Below, piece after piece: positions 17,488 through 28,390 of a DNA stretch of 64,000 nucleotides. Each line of letters opens with the position of its first letter. The stretch's first letter is position 1. This stretch comes from Robertmurraya sp. FSL R5-0851 (lineage in GTDB: Bacteria > Bacillota > Bacilli > Bacillales > Cytobacillaceae): NCBI RefSeq assembly GCF_038002965.1, contig NZ_JBBOOE010000001.1, positions 1,779,001 to 1,843,000 of the forward strand. Reading direction: 5' to 3'. Below the pieces are notes generated by a model. The model was not told where the DNA came from, made no database searches, and saw nothing but the letters and a program-made list of their open reading frames with translations. Both the position numbers and the translations under genes were made by a program.

Positions 17488-18693
17488 GTGAACCTAGATA
17501 ACATCATTATTGCCCGAGAGAAGATGAAGGGCATTGTGCATGAAACTCCTTTGGATTACTCCAAAACGTTTAGTGAACTTGCTCAAAATGAAGTGTATTT
17601 AAAGTTAGAGAATCTTCAAAAGACAGGATCCTTTAAGGTAAGGGGCTCTTATAATAAGCTCATTTCTTTATCAGAAGAGGAATTAAAAAAAGGAGTGGTA
17701 GCTGCATCTGCTGGTAACCACGCTCAGGGTGTTGCCTATTCTAGTCAAATGCTTGGGATTCCATGTACGATTGTCATGCCAAAGGGTGCACCGCTCAGCA
17801 AAGTGCTTGCAACAAGGCAATACGGCGCTGAGGTAATATTAGAGGGAAATGTGTTTGATGAAGCCCTTGCTTACGCTTTAGAGCTGAACGAAAAAAGAGG
17901 TGCGACATTCATTCACGCCTTTGATGATGAGTCAGTTATCACAGGTCAAGGAACAGTGGGGCTAGAGATTCTTGATCAGCTTTCTGAAGTAGAGGCGGTT
18001 ATTTGTCCAGTTGGCGGTGGGGGGCTGATTGCTGGTGTCGCTATGGCTGTGAAGGAAAAAAATCCTAATATTGCTGTATATGGTGTTCAAACCATAGCAT
18101 GTCCTAGTATGAAGCAATCTTTATTGGAACAGAAGCCTGTTGCCCTAAAATCTGCACCAACTATGGCAGATGGTATTGCTGTACAAAAACCGGGTGCAAA
18201 AAATTTTGAAATTGTGAAGAAATATGTCGATGATATTGTGTGTGTAGACGAAATGGAAATTGCACGTACGATGCTCTTACTTTTAGAAAGAAATAAATTA
18301 CTAGTTGAGGGGTCAGGGGCTAGTTCACTTGCGGCATTAATATATAAAAAAATAAGTATAACCAATAAAAAAGTAGCTGCTGTTTTAAGTGGAGGTAACG
18401 TCAACGTTCATTTTATATCTAGGATTATTGAACGGGGACTTGTTGAGTCAGGAAGGTTTGCGAACTTTTCTATTATCTTAAAGGATAAACCTGGAGAGCT
18501 TCAACGGGTGGTCAGCTCAATAACGGAATTAGACGCCAATATTCAAGATGTTCATCTTCATCATATGGGGAAGAATATTTATCCTGGCTATGCACAACTC
18601 GATTTATCGGTTGAAACAAAAAACAATGAGCATATCGCAGAGCTGTTTGGTGTTTTAAAAGAGAAAGAGATTCAAGTAACGATGGAATCATAA
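17488..18693 (+). CDS. ilvA: Threonine ammonia-lyase with C-terminal ACT domain
   Basis: 401 residues. PLP lysine in KTGSFKVRGSYNK near residue 53, substrate loop SAGNHAQGVAYS near 78, and the phosphate-binding VGGGGLIAGVA near 178. Residues ~325-401 form an ACT domain (FSIILKDKPGELQRVVSSI). The enzyme converts threonine (and often serine) to 2-oxobutyrate and ammonia. The single short ACT domain fits the ~400-residue class rather than the ~510-residue biosynthetic form, so the role may be catabolic or isoleucine biosynthesis. GTG is not the start: ATG-like GTG at 17488 follows AGGAGGAGTTACA with good spacing and is the only suitable start. Monocistronic. Confidence 0.9.
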   Translation: MNLDNIIIAREKMKGIVHETPLDYSKTFSELAQNEVYLKLENLQKTGSFKVRGSYNKLISLSEEELKKGVVAASAGNHAQGVAYSSQMLGIPCTIVMPKGAPLSKVLATRQYGAEVILEGNVFDEALAYALELNEKRGATFIHAFDDESVITGQGTVGLEILDQLSEVEAVICPVGGGGLIAGVAMAVKEKNPNIAVYGVQTIACPSMKQSLLEQKPVALKSAPTMADGIAVQKPGAKNFEIVKKYVDDIVCVDEMEIARTMLLLLERNKLLVEGSGASSLAALIYKKISITNKKVAAVLSGGNVNVHFISRIIERGLVESGRFANFSIILKDKPGELQRVVSSITELDANIQDVHLHHMGKNIYPGYAQLDLSVETKNNEHIAELFGVLKEKEIQVTMES

Positions 18694-18711
18694 GTTACTT
18701 TGTAAATAGGG

Positions 18712-18752
18712 GCCTGCTTTAACGGATGTTCGCTAAAGCAGGCTTTTTAATT
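18712..18752. terminator. Bidirectional terminator between ilvA and the RpiR regulator gene
   Basis: GCCTGCTTTA (18712-18721) pairs with TAAAGCAGGC (18734-18743), followed by TTTTTAATTTT on the plus strand. Confidence 0.9.
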
Positions 18753-19625
18753 TTCTTCTAAAACGATACTGCTTACCACTCTTTCTTCTGTATCCTTGGC
18801 AATCTTCGTTTTGTATTCTAGATTTTCGTGATAGTTCATTTTGAAAATACAAGAATAAAGGATATCCAAAATCAAGTGAATAGAGTTGTTGGTTGAATAG
18901 TAACCAATTTTTGAATACATTTTTTCACGAGTAGAAATGTATAACATACAATCTGAATAGTTTTTTAAACTGTTTTCGCTAAGACTTGTTAAAGAAATAA
19001 TAGGTGTTTTTCTGTCCCTCAATACCTTGGCAATTTTTATAACCTCGTCCGATTCACCAGAATACGAGATTAAAATCGCTGTGTTTTTAGTGGTAGAATT
19101 GTTTGCAACAAAAATTTGTTCTTCAGGAACATTCATTATTTCCACATGACGATTAATACGCAGCATTTTGTGCTTGAAATCAAACGCCATTAAAAGTGAA
19201 TTGCTTATTCCATATATATTAATGGTATCAGCCTTAGCTAGTAGCTCCGTCGCTTTTCTTAATTCCTCATTTTTTAAAAGTGCCAATGTATCTTCAACCG
19301 TTTCAGTTGCTAAATGGCCAATTTTTGAAGCGATGCTCATTAAGCTATCTTCTGGTTCAAAAGGGAAATTGGGATCAATATTTGAAAAATGCTGGTTTAA
19401 ATAGTGGATCTCCTCAATGTATTTCTCTTTTAACTCATTCCAGCCACTAAAACCTAATTTTTGTGACAAGCGAACAACAGTGGAAGGGGAAGTGAAGGTA
19501 GCTTGAGCTAAATCCTTCGTTGACAAGTGCTGGATATTTTCTTTTTCTTTTAATATGTATGTGGCAAGTATTTCTTCGGACTTTGATAAAGTGTCCATTG
19601 ATTCAAGCTTATTTGAGATGATCAT
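18747..19625 (-). CDS. RpiR/MurR-family transcriptional regulator
   Basis: 292 residues. N-terminal HTH_6 DNA-binding domain (residues ~1-77, TSPSTVVRLSQKLGFSGWNELK as the recognition region) and a C-terminal SIS domain for a sugar phosphate (INIYGISNS near 137, SYSGESDEVIKIAKVL near 185, SLTSLSENSL). It is transcribed away from the adjacent GH1 gene, across a 229-bp region containing a near-perfect palindrome at 19692. It most likely represses or activates that glycosidase in response to a 6-phospho sugar. The start is placed at ATG 19625, although AAGGAG is 15 bases upstream, a little far. Confidence 0.88.
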   Translation of the reverse strand: MIISNKLESMDTLSKSEEILATYILKEKENIQHLSTKDLAQATFTSPSTVVRLSQKLGFSGWNELKEKYIEEIHYLNQHFSNIDPNFPFEPEDSLMSIASKIGHLATETVEDTLALLKNEELRKATELLAKADTINIYGISNSLLMAFDFKHKMLRINRHVEIMNVPEEQIFVANNSTTKNTAILISYSGESDEVIKIAKVLRDRKTPIISLTSLSENSLKNYSDCMLYISTREKMYSKIGYYSTNNSIHLILDILYSCIFKMNYHENLEYKTKIAKDTEERVVSSIVLEEN

Positions 19626-19691
19626 AATGTGATTACTTTACTCCTTTTTAAAAAGGCATTTCATTATTTGATTAAAAAAGGTAGAAAAAAA

Positions 19692-19706
19692 TAGAATGCC
19701 ATTCTA
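19692..19706. promoter_or_regulatory. Candidate RpiR operator palindrome
   Basis: TAGAATGCCATTCTA is a dyad perfect except for its central base. It lies between the divergent RpiR regulator and the GH1 gene, where an operator for both would be expected. Confidence 0.55.
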
Positions 19707-19836
19707 ATCTGCTTGGAAAGTCTTTTACTCCAAATATTCTTCCTATACTATATCACTATAAGTTAGAGAATGAAATAAACATAGAGCTTATAGGCTGTTT
19801 AGTTTCGGGCATGATAAGCGAAGTGATTTTTAATAG

Positions 19837-21285
<1,449 letters not shown>

Positions 21286-21292
21286 AAAAGGA

Positions 21293-21331
21293 AAAACTGA
21301 CTTTTGGTTTGATACCAAAGTCAGTTTTTTA
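21293..21331 (+). terminator. Rho-independent terminator of the GH1 gene
   Basis: AAAACTGACTTTTGG and CCAAAGTCAGTTTT arms form a long stem followed by a T-run. Confidence 0.9.
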
Positions 21332-21361
21332 GTTATGATAGCAATGTATATATTCCCTACA

Positions 21362-21685
21362 TTATTTTTGAACTTTTCTAGATAAAAGGGCGGCGTGACC
21401 TAATATGATTCCAGCAACAGCAGCAGCGGTCAGAGTAATAAAAGCAGGTGGGATATTCTCGTAAATGGGTCTGAAAATATTGGTGAATCCAATAACAAAA
21501 CCAAAGATTCCTATTAAGGTAGTAAAAATCGTAAATTTCATACTCCGAGTGGGAATACTTAGAATAGCACTACCGATCAACCCCATAAAAAAGATCGCAA
21601 AGATGAAATAGTCACCTGACAGTCCAACAATTAATCCGCCTATTCCGAAGCCTAGAGCGCCTAAATACCGAATATTCACCTTCAA
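21362..21685 (-). CDS. Small integral membrane protein, hypothetical
   Basis: 107 residues with four predicted membrane helices (near 8-25, 30-45, 52-68 and 78-98) and short loops; a glycine-rich first helix GALGFGIGGLIVGL. The minus-strand start at 21685 has GGGAGGGTTGAAGGTG-type purines upstream. No family recognised. It is transcribed alone, convergent with the GH1 gene. Confidence 0.6.
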   Translation of the reverse strand: MKVNIRYLGALGFGIGGLIVGLSGDYFIFAIFFMGLIGSAILSIPTRSMKFTIFTTLIGIFGFVIGFTNIFRPIYENIPPAFITLTAAAVAGIILGHAALLSRKVQK

Positions 21686-21841
21686 CCCTCCCTAAATTTC
21701 CCCTTAGGATATATATATTCATATTTGTGGAAGAAGGTTTTTGAATTGTCTAACATTCCAGAAAATACATGGTGAATAACTCTAATAAGGATTGTGCAAT
21801 ATAATCTATACCTGTTTAGCACACTTCTGGAGGGTAATAAA

Positions 21842-22189
21842 ATGCAATGGTATATGAAAGTTTTAAAAAATTACGTTGGATTTCAAGGAAGAGCTAGGAG
21901 AAAAGAGTACTGGATGTTTTTCCTATTTAATTTTCTCTTTACCATGTTGTTCTCAATGATTGAAATGATGCTCGGTCTGGGAGGAATTCTTTCCGGGATA
22001 TACGGATTAGCTGTTTTGCTACCGTCACTAGCTGTTAGTGTACGCCGCCTGCATGATATAGGAAGGACAGGGTGGTGGATGCTGCTCTCCTTTATTCCTG
22101 TAATCGGATTAATTGTACTTCTAGTATTTGCAGTTTTTGACAGCCAGCCAGGTGAAAATAAATATGGACCCAATCCAAAGGGCTACTAA
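21842..22189 (+). CDS. DUF805 family membrane protein
   Basis: 115 residues from ATG 21842, which has CTGGAGGGTAATAAA upstream. DUF805 pattern: MQWYMKVLKNYVGFQGRARRKEYW at the start, three membrane helices, and the hallmark SVRRLHDIGRTGWWML near residue 62, ending DSQPGENKYGPNPK. Function unknown; the family occurs widely in bacterial inner membranes. The upstream in-frame extension to 21794 has no ribosome binding site. Confidence 0.9.
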   Translation: MQWYMKVLKNYVGFQGRARRKEYWMFFLFNFLFTMLFSMIEMMLGLGGILSGIYGLAVLLPSLAVSVRRLHDIGRTGWWMLLSFIPVIGLIVLLVFAVFDSQPGENKYGPNPKGY

Positions 22190-22193
22190 CAAG

Positions 22194-22235
22194 AGTAACC
22201 ACCTATATTGAATAGGTGGTTACTTATTGTTTTTC
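22194..22235. terminator. Bidirectional terminator between convergent DUF805 and RNase J genes
   Basis: AGTAACCACCTAT (22194-22206) pairs with ATAGGTGGTTACT (22212-22224), followed by TATTGTTTTT. Confidence 0.88.
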
Positions 22236-22243
22236 CAAGGTAT

Positions 22244-23911
22244 TTAAATTTCAATAATAACCGGTAAAATCATCGGTTTTCTCTTTGTTTGAGTAAACAA
22301 GTAATGGCCAACTGATTTTTTGATGTTTTGTTTCATAACATTCCACTGTCGAACGTTTTCTGCTTGTAAATCATTAATCGTTTTTTTGGTCAAACGATTG
22401 ATTTCTCTAATTAAATCTTCGGAATCCTTAACATATACAAAACCTCTGGTGATGGTGTCAGGACCTTGGATGATTTTTCGATCTGCTTTACTTAGGGTAA
22501 TGACAATAACGACCATTCCATCTTCAGACAGCTGTCTTCGGTCTCTAAGGACAATTTCTCCTACATCTCCCACACTTACTCCATCAACATACGTATCCCC
22601 GTTTGGTATGCTACGTGTTTGAACTGCAACTCCATTCTCAATATCAACAACATCACCATTTTTTATAATAAAACTGTTTCCTTTTTCTACACCAACGGAC
22701 TCGGCTAATAATCGGTGATGGTGAAGCATGCGGTATTCCCCATGGATAGGGATAAAATAAGTAGGCTTCATTAAGGTAAGCATGAGTTTAAGATCCTCTT
22801 GATATCCATGTCCTGACACATGCATTCCGGTTGTGCTTCCAGATCCATAAATCACCTTTGCTCCGAGTTGGAATAGATTATCAATAATTCGCGAGACATC
22901 CTTTTCGTTTCCAGGAATTGGAGAAGCGGCTAATATGACTGTATCTCCAGGATAGATCACCATATCTCGATAATTCCCAGTAGATAATCTGGAGAGGGCA
23001 GCCATTGGTTCACCTTGGCTACCGGTACAAAGAACAGCTACTTTTTCTGGCGCCAATTCGTTTGCCGATCTAGCATCAATGATCATCCCCTCAGGAATAG
23101 TTACATATCCTCGTTCCATTGCCACCTGCACAACATTCACCATGCTACGTCCAATTAATGCAAGTTTGCGGTTCGTTTTAATAGCTGCATCTACCACTTG
23201 TTGAACACGATTTACATTGGATGCGAAGGTGGAGACGAAGATCTTTCCATCTGCACGCAGAAAAGCCTCATCCATATGATTTCCTACCATTTCTTCTGAA
23301 GGAGTTAATCCTTTTCTTTCAGCATTTGTACTTTCGGAAATTAAAGCGAGTACACCTTTTTTACCGATTTCGGCCATTTTGTGTATGTCAGAATGCTGGT
23401 GGTTAGCCGGAGTTAAATCGAATTTAAAATCACCGGTATGTACCACATTGCCCTCAGGAGTGTGCAAAACAATTCCAAGGCAATCTGGAATACTATGACT
23501 AACTCTAAAAAAGGAAACTCCGACTTTTCCAAAAGTAAGATTTGATTCTGCGTGAACCTCGACAAGTTGGGTATCACCAGTTAAGCGGTGTTCGTCTAAC
23601 TTCAATTCAATTAACCCCAACGTAAAACGGGTTGCGTAAATAGGAACATTCAGTTTTTTAAGAAAATAAGGAATTCCACCAATATGATCTTCATGTCCGT
23701 GTGTAACGATCAAGGCACGGATTTTGTCTCTGTTTTCCTCTAAATAAGTAATGTCAGGGATGATTAAATCAATTCCTAATAAGGTTTCATCAGGGAATTT
23801 TCCTCCACAATCAATGACAATCATGTCATCTCCATATTGAACGACATACATATTCTTACCAATTTCATTTACTCCACCAAGAGCAAAAATGGATAATCTA
23901 TTTTGATTCAT
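22244..23911 (-). CDS. Ribonuclease J family metallo-beta-lactamase/beta-CASP nuclease
   Basis: 555 residues from ATG 23911, which has AAAGGAGGTTTTCAT upstream; the longer frame to 23959 has none. Catalytic HGHEDHIGG motif near residue 74, further metal ligands in HSIPDCLG and HTGDFKFD, the beta-CASP segment with LCTGSQGEPMAALSRL near 325, and the C-terminal PIHGEYRM and KTKRKPMILPVIIEI tail. The active-site residues are complete, so it should be an active 5'-exo/endoribonuclease in mRNA turnover. It is clearly related to B. subtilis RNase J1 and J2 but differs noticeably from my memory of both, so it may be J2 or an extra paralogue. Monocistronic. Confidence 0.9.
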   Translation of the reverse strand: MNQNRLSIFALGGVNEIGKNMYVVQYGDDMIVIDCGGKFPDETLLGIDLIIPDITYLEENRDKIRALIVTHGHEDHIGGIPYFLKKLNVPIYATRFTLGLIELKLDEHRLTGDTQLVEVHAESNLTFGKVGVSFFRVSHSIPDCLGIVLHTPEGNVVHTGDFKFDLTPANHQHSDIHKMAEIGKKGVLALISESTNAERKGLTPSEEMVGNHMDEAFLRADGKIFVSTFASNVNRVQQVVDAAIKTNRKLALIGRSMVNVVQVAMERGYVTIPEGMIIDARSANELAPEKVAVLCTGSQGEPMAALSRLSTGNYRDMVIYPGDTVILAASPIPGNEKDVSRIIDNLFQLGAKVIYGSGSTTGMHVSGHGYQEDLKLMLTLMKPTYFIPIHGEYRMLHHHRLLAESVGVEKGNSFIIKNGDVVDIENGVAVQTRSIPNGDTYVDGVSVGDVGEIVLRDRRQLSEDGMVVIVITLSKADRKIIQGPDTITRGFVYVKDSEDLIREINRLTKKTINDLQAENVRQWNVMKQNIKKSVGHYLFTQTKRKPMILPVIIEI

Positions 23912-24195
23912 ATGAAAACCTCCTTTTACCAATGTATAGTTTAGGAATAGTGTTCCCATATATAGGTGGGTTATTATTACTATTCAAAGGGAAGTATGTG
24001 AATGAGGACCTCTTACATAACTAAGTGATATTTGAGGGATAAAATGATAGAAGAAGGTTTATTTGTATAGGATACCGTTTTGAGGTGCTTTTCTTATAAT
24101 ACGTGCCGAAATGACAGTCGTCTTGGCATCGTAATTGGTATAAAAAACTCATTTAAATAAGAAACTTTTCCTTATTCGAGTAACCAGCAAAAGAA

Positions 24196-24385
24196 ATAAG
24201 CGGAGGTTTTCCGGTTAGATGCAGAATGAAGCCCGTTTAGGGGGTGAATAAGGGGAGATTTTCCGTTTAAGCAAGGAAAATCTGCCCATTTTCACCTTTT
24301 TTGAATCAATAGGCGGAATTTCTCCGTCTATATCGGCTATTTTTTATCGAATTTTCAAATTAAGCGGAATTTTTCCGTCTATTAA
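24196..24385 (+). repeat. Array of four short imperfect dyad repeats
   Basis: Four related ~22-nt units: ATAAGCGGAGGTTTTCCGGT at 24196, AATAAGGGGAGATTTTCCGT at 24247, AATAGGCGGAATTTCTCCGT at 24308, TTAAGCGGAATTTTTCCGTC at 24360. Each carries the core GCGGAnnTTTTCCG and can fold into a small hairpin. Units are 51-60 bases apart in a 584-bp gene-free stretch between satP and the RNase J gene. They look like a REP/short interspersed repeat family. A weaker relative (TAGCGGAATTTGTCGAAC) occurs near 7735. Confidence 0.6.
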
Positions 24386-24458
24386 TCAACTCGGATGCTT
24401 AAGAGGATCCCTCAACTGAAAAGTGCGGGCCCTTTTGATCCAAGTTGCAGGAATGAAA

Positions 24459-24484
24459 GGGAAGCAGTGTGGTCACTACTTCCC
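24459..24484 (-). terminator. Minus-strand terminator after satP
   Basis: GGGAAGCAGT and ACTACTTCCC arms (one G-T pair) with a short loop. On the minus strand it is followed by TTTCATT, a weak T-run. Confidence 0.5.
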
Positions 24485-24495
24485 TTACGTTAAAA

Positions 24496-25110
24496 TTATT
24501 TGAAAATCCCAAATGGTTTTCCGACTGGAATGAACACTTTTCCGAAATGATTGTTTAATACAGCTGCGGCTGATCCATAAAAAGACATAATGGCAATTAG
24601 TAATTCAGAGATCGCAGCTACTTCATGGAAAAATTCAGGTGCCACACCGAGAGTCGATAATGAAAGACCGATAAATAAAAAATCAATAAGAACAAAGATA
24701 ATAAATAATACTTTATGTGTTTCCATCGCACCAATCGTCATGTATACGCTAAACAATAAATAGCCAATAAATGCAATTCCTAATTGCTTTGGATCAACAG
24801 CAAGTGCCGCATTTTCTCCAAAAACACCAAGGTTGATTAACCATGAGGCACCTACACCGAACCAGAAAAGGGCAAATGCACCGAACGCAGTTGTGCCGAA
24901 TGTATTATTATGTTTCGCATCATTGATTGCGGCGAATAGTTGTGCAAAACCACCAAGGAAAATGGCCCAAGGTAGAACGAAGGATACTCCGTCTGTCCAG
25001 CCAAGCTTTTGTGATGAAGCAACCAAGGTTACCATAGCTAGTCCAAACAAACCTAGGGCAGAGGGATCAGCTGTAACAACTTGGATTTTTTGTGTTTGAT
25101 TTTGATTCAT
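24496..25110 (-). CDS. satP: Acetate uptake transporter (GPR1/FUN34/YaaH family)
   Basis: 204 residues with six membrane helices, the usual size. The N-terminal family motif appears as ADPSALGLFGLAM near residue 15. A second conserved stretch, FGTTAFGAFALFWFGVGASW, lies near 70. Members are succinate-acetate/proton symporters. AATTAGGAGGAAC precedes the ATG on the minus strand. Monocistronic. The ~90 bp upstream contain GAAAACTTCGCTTAC, a cre-like sequence with an insertion that I did not accept as a site. Confidence 0.9.
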   Translation of the reverse strand: MNQNQTQKIQVVTADPSALGLFGLAMVTLVASSQKLGWTDGVSFVLPWAIFLGGFAQLFAAINDAKHNNTFGTTAFGAFALFWFGVGASWLINLGVFGENAALAVDPKQLGIAFIGYLLFSVYMTIGAMETHKVLFIIFVLIDFLFIGLSLSTLGVAPEFFHEVAAISELLIAIMSFYGSAAAVLNNHFGKVFIPVGKPFGIFK

Positions 25111-25388
25111 GTTGAAATGTTCCTCCTAATTTACAAACATACTTACATAAGATACAAAAGATTATGAAACACTTCAATCAAAAAAAATAGATGTAAGCGA
25201 AGTTTTCAGCTTGACTTACAAGTAAAAACATGGTGGAGGAACCTTTTTTTCGTTCCCCCACCATTTCATTATTTTTGCTATAATTTCTTCTCTTTAGTCA
25301 GCAATAGTAGAAACTTCATATCTCATATCGCAAACATTTATTTCTATGTATAATATGAGTGATAACAAAAAGGTGAGGGAGATGAGAA

Positions 25389-26539
<1,151 letters not shown>

Positions 26540-26551
26540 TAATAATAGACT

Positions 26552-26588
26552 AGAAGAGATGATGTAAGCGCATTATCTCTTCTTTATT
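26552..26588 (+). terminator. Terminator downstream of the monooxygenase remnant
   Basis: AGAAGAGAT (26552-26560) pairs with ATCTCTTCT (26575-26583), followed by TTATT. Confidence 0.7.
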
Positions 26589-26703
26589 AATTGATAAATG
26601 GAAAGCTGTATCGAAATCTTTTTATCTATTAACCATCATCTTTTCGTATTATAATGTGACTAAGATCAGTAGTTTTTGACAAAGGGACAGCGGAGTGATT
26701 CAC

Positions 26704-27252
26704 ATGCAGGTTAAGAAAATACATATAGTCGGTTCTGTCGGGAGTGGAAAAACATTTCTTGCTAAAAGACTTTCAAAAGATTTAAACATTCCGCATTATG
26801 AATTAGATAATGTCGTATGGAAAAGGTTCCAAACAGGGGATATAAGAAGATCAGAAAAGGAAAGAGATGCCTTTTTAAGAAATATTGTAAATAGTGACGC
26901 GTGGATCAACGAAGGGGTCCATTATCAGTGGGTGACGGAGAGTTTTGTCAATGCGGACCTTATAATATTTTTAGATACTCGCTTTTCTAAGCGAACGTAC
27001 AGAATCATAAAGAGATACTTTCTCCAACAACTAGGTCTAGAAAAAAGCAATTACAAGTCTACTTTTTCTATGTTTATGCGAATGTTTCGTTGGAATACAT
27101 ATTTTGAAAAAGTAAGTAAACGAGAGATTATCGAGCTGTTAAAAGAATTCGATGATAAAGTCATTATCATTCGTGACGACCATGAGTTAGAAACATATTT
27201 GAGACAGAAGGAAGATGAGGTGGTGGAGGATGAAAAGGTTAGTATTACTTAG
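26704..27252 (+). CDS. P-loop NTPase, FlaR/adenylate-kinase-like
   Basis: 182 residues from ATG 26704 (GGAG eight bases upstream). Walker A GSVGSGKTFLAK starts near residue 10, then HYELDNVVWKR, a typical acceptor-site stretch of the 'DNA topology modulation protein' FlaR and nucleoside-kinase-like P-loop proteins. A late arginine-rich lid (FSKRTYRIIKRYF) lies near 100. The function in vivo is uncertain. The last 23 bases overlap the start of the next gene, so it heads a three-gene operon with peptidase E and an acetyltransferase. Confidence 0.75.
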   Translation: MQVKKIHIVGSVGSGKTFLAKRLSKDLNIPHYELDNVVWKRFQTGDIRRSEKERDAFLRNIVNSDAWINEGVHYQWVTESFVNADLIIFLDTRFSKRTYRIIKRYFLQQLGLEKSNYKSTFSMFMRMFRWNTYFEKVSKREIIELLKEFDDKVIIIRDDHELETYLRQKEDEVVEDEKVSIT

Positions 27253-27874
27253 TGATATCAATCAACTCCATCCATTATTAGCATCTCGTCTGAGAGAACT
27301 ATTGGGTGGGAAGTCATTCACTTTAGGTTACATTCCTTCTCAAACGGATAGTGATCGTATCTACTTTAACAAAAGCAAGCCTTTCTTTTCATCCATTGGA
27401 ATCCACAGCTTTGTCTATTTTGATGTGGATGAGGAATACGATGAGCGTCGTATGGATGAGTTGTTACGCTGTGACGGAGTTTACTTGTCGGGCGGAAATA
27501 CCTTTTTGTTCCTAGAACGCCTAAAGTCGCGTGGGATGATTGAAGTTATTCGAAGGATGGTGGAAGCTGGGAAACCACTGATAGGAGTGAGTGCCGGCGC
27601 TATCATGATGAGTGGCTCAATTCACATGGCAGATTATATTGATAACAATGCTGTTGGATTGGAAGATTTACGAGCCTTGCAATTGGTACCGTTTGAGTTT
27701 ATGCCACATTGGGGCAATCATCAATCTCAACTAGCCCAATTTAAAGACTATTCGAGTCTTGCTGGAAAAAAGATTTATGCTTGTTTGGATGGAAGTGGAA
27801 TAATTGTTACTGACGGGGTAGTGGAAAAGTATGGTGACATTGTTGAAATAGGTGTAAAAGGAGAAACAATATAG
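27230..27874 (+). CDS. pepE: Peptidase E (S51 family, Asp-X dipeptidase-like)
   Basis: 214 residues from ATG 27230, which sits inside the end of the previous gene after GGTGGAGG. S51 features: LSGGNTFLFLERL near residue 90, nucleophile serine in GVSAGAIMMSG near 122, and the histidine in FMPHWGNHQ near 160. Family members cleave alpha-aspartyl dipeptides or cyanophycin-type peptides. Stop codon and the next gene's GTG overlap by one base, giving tight translational coupling. Confidence 0.82.
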   Translation: MKRLVLLSDINQLHPLLASRLRELLGGKSFTLGYIPSQTDSDRIYFNKSKPFFSSIGIHSFVYFDVDEEYDERRMDELLRCDGVYLSGGNTFLFLERLKSRGMIEVIRRMVEAGKPLIGVSAGAIMMSGSIHMADYIDNNAVGLEDLRALQLVPFEFMPHWGNHQSQLAQFKDYSSLAGKKIYACLDGSGIIVTDGVVEKYGDIVEIGVKGETI

Positions 27875-28350
27875 TGGAATCAAGAGGATCACAGATAAGA
27901 TCTTTGAATGTAAGAGACAAAGAAGTAGCTGAAATTATACTCAAGTTACAAATCCCCGCCTATATGGTGGAGGCAAAGTTGATCAACTTTTATGACATCC
28001 CTCCTCTTAAGGACACGGTGGAAACGCTTCAAAAATGTGGAGAGAAATTTTTTGGTTACTTTGAAGAGAATGAGCTTTGTGGTGCTATATCTTTTAAACA
28101 GGAAGGAAAGACTTTGGATATACACAGGCTGACCGTAAACCCCAATCATTTTCGAAAAGGGATTGCCAATCAACTTTTAGACTTTATTGAAGAGCAAGTG
28201 GTGGGCATCGAAAAGCTCCTTGTATCTACTGGGTCAAAAAATAAACCAGCTGTCGACTTTTACTTAAAAAGGGGGTTCACGGTTAAAAAGGTGGTACAAG
28301 TAAATGAGCAGTTGTCACTTACATGTTTTGAAAAAAAGATTGCCAGGTAG
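27874..28350 (+). CDS. GNAT-family N-acetyltransferase
   Basis: 158 residues with GTG start overlapping the pepE stop and AAAGGAGAAACAATA upstream. Acetyl-CoA motif in VNPNHFRKGIANQLLDFI near residue 90 and STGSKNKPAVDFYLKRGF near 120. It is the last gene of the flaR-like/pepE/GNAT operon. Substrate unknown. Confidence 0.83.
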   Translation: MESRGSQIRSLNVRDKEVAEIILKLQIPAYMVEAKLINFYDIPPLKDTVETLQKCGEKFFGYFEENELCGAISFKQEGKTLDIHRLTVNPNHFRKGIANQLLDFIEEQVVGIEKLLVSTGSKNKPAVDFYLKRGFTVKKVVQVNEQLSLTCFEKKIAR

Positions 28351-28363
28351 GTTTCTACCTGGC
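28331..28363 (-). terminator. Terminator of the minus-strand efflux gene
   Basis: GCCAGGTAG (28342-28350) pairs with CTACCTGGC (28355-28363). On the minus strand the hairpin is followed by AATCTTTTTTT. The stem overlaps the 3' end of the convergent acetyltransferase gene. Confidence 0.72.
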
Positions 28364-28390
28364 TGAATTGGTTGTTTAAGCTGAGTTTCT

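Noticed and set aside
25175..25205. cre-like sequence upstream of satP (reads TGAAAACTTCGCTTACA on the minus strand)
   Set aside because: Two or three extra bases interrupt the consensus core, so CcpA binding would not be expected without further evidence.
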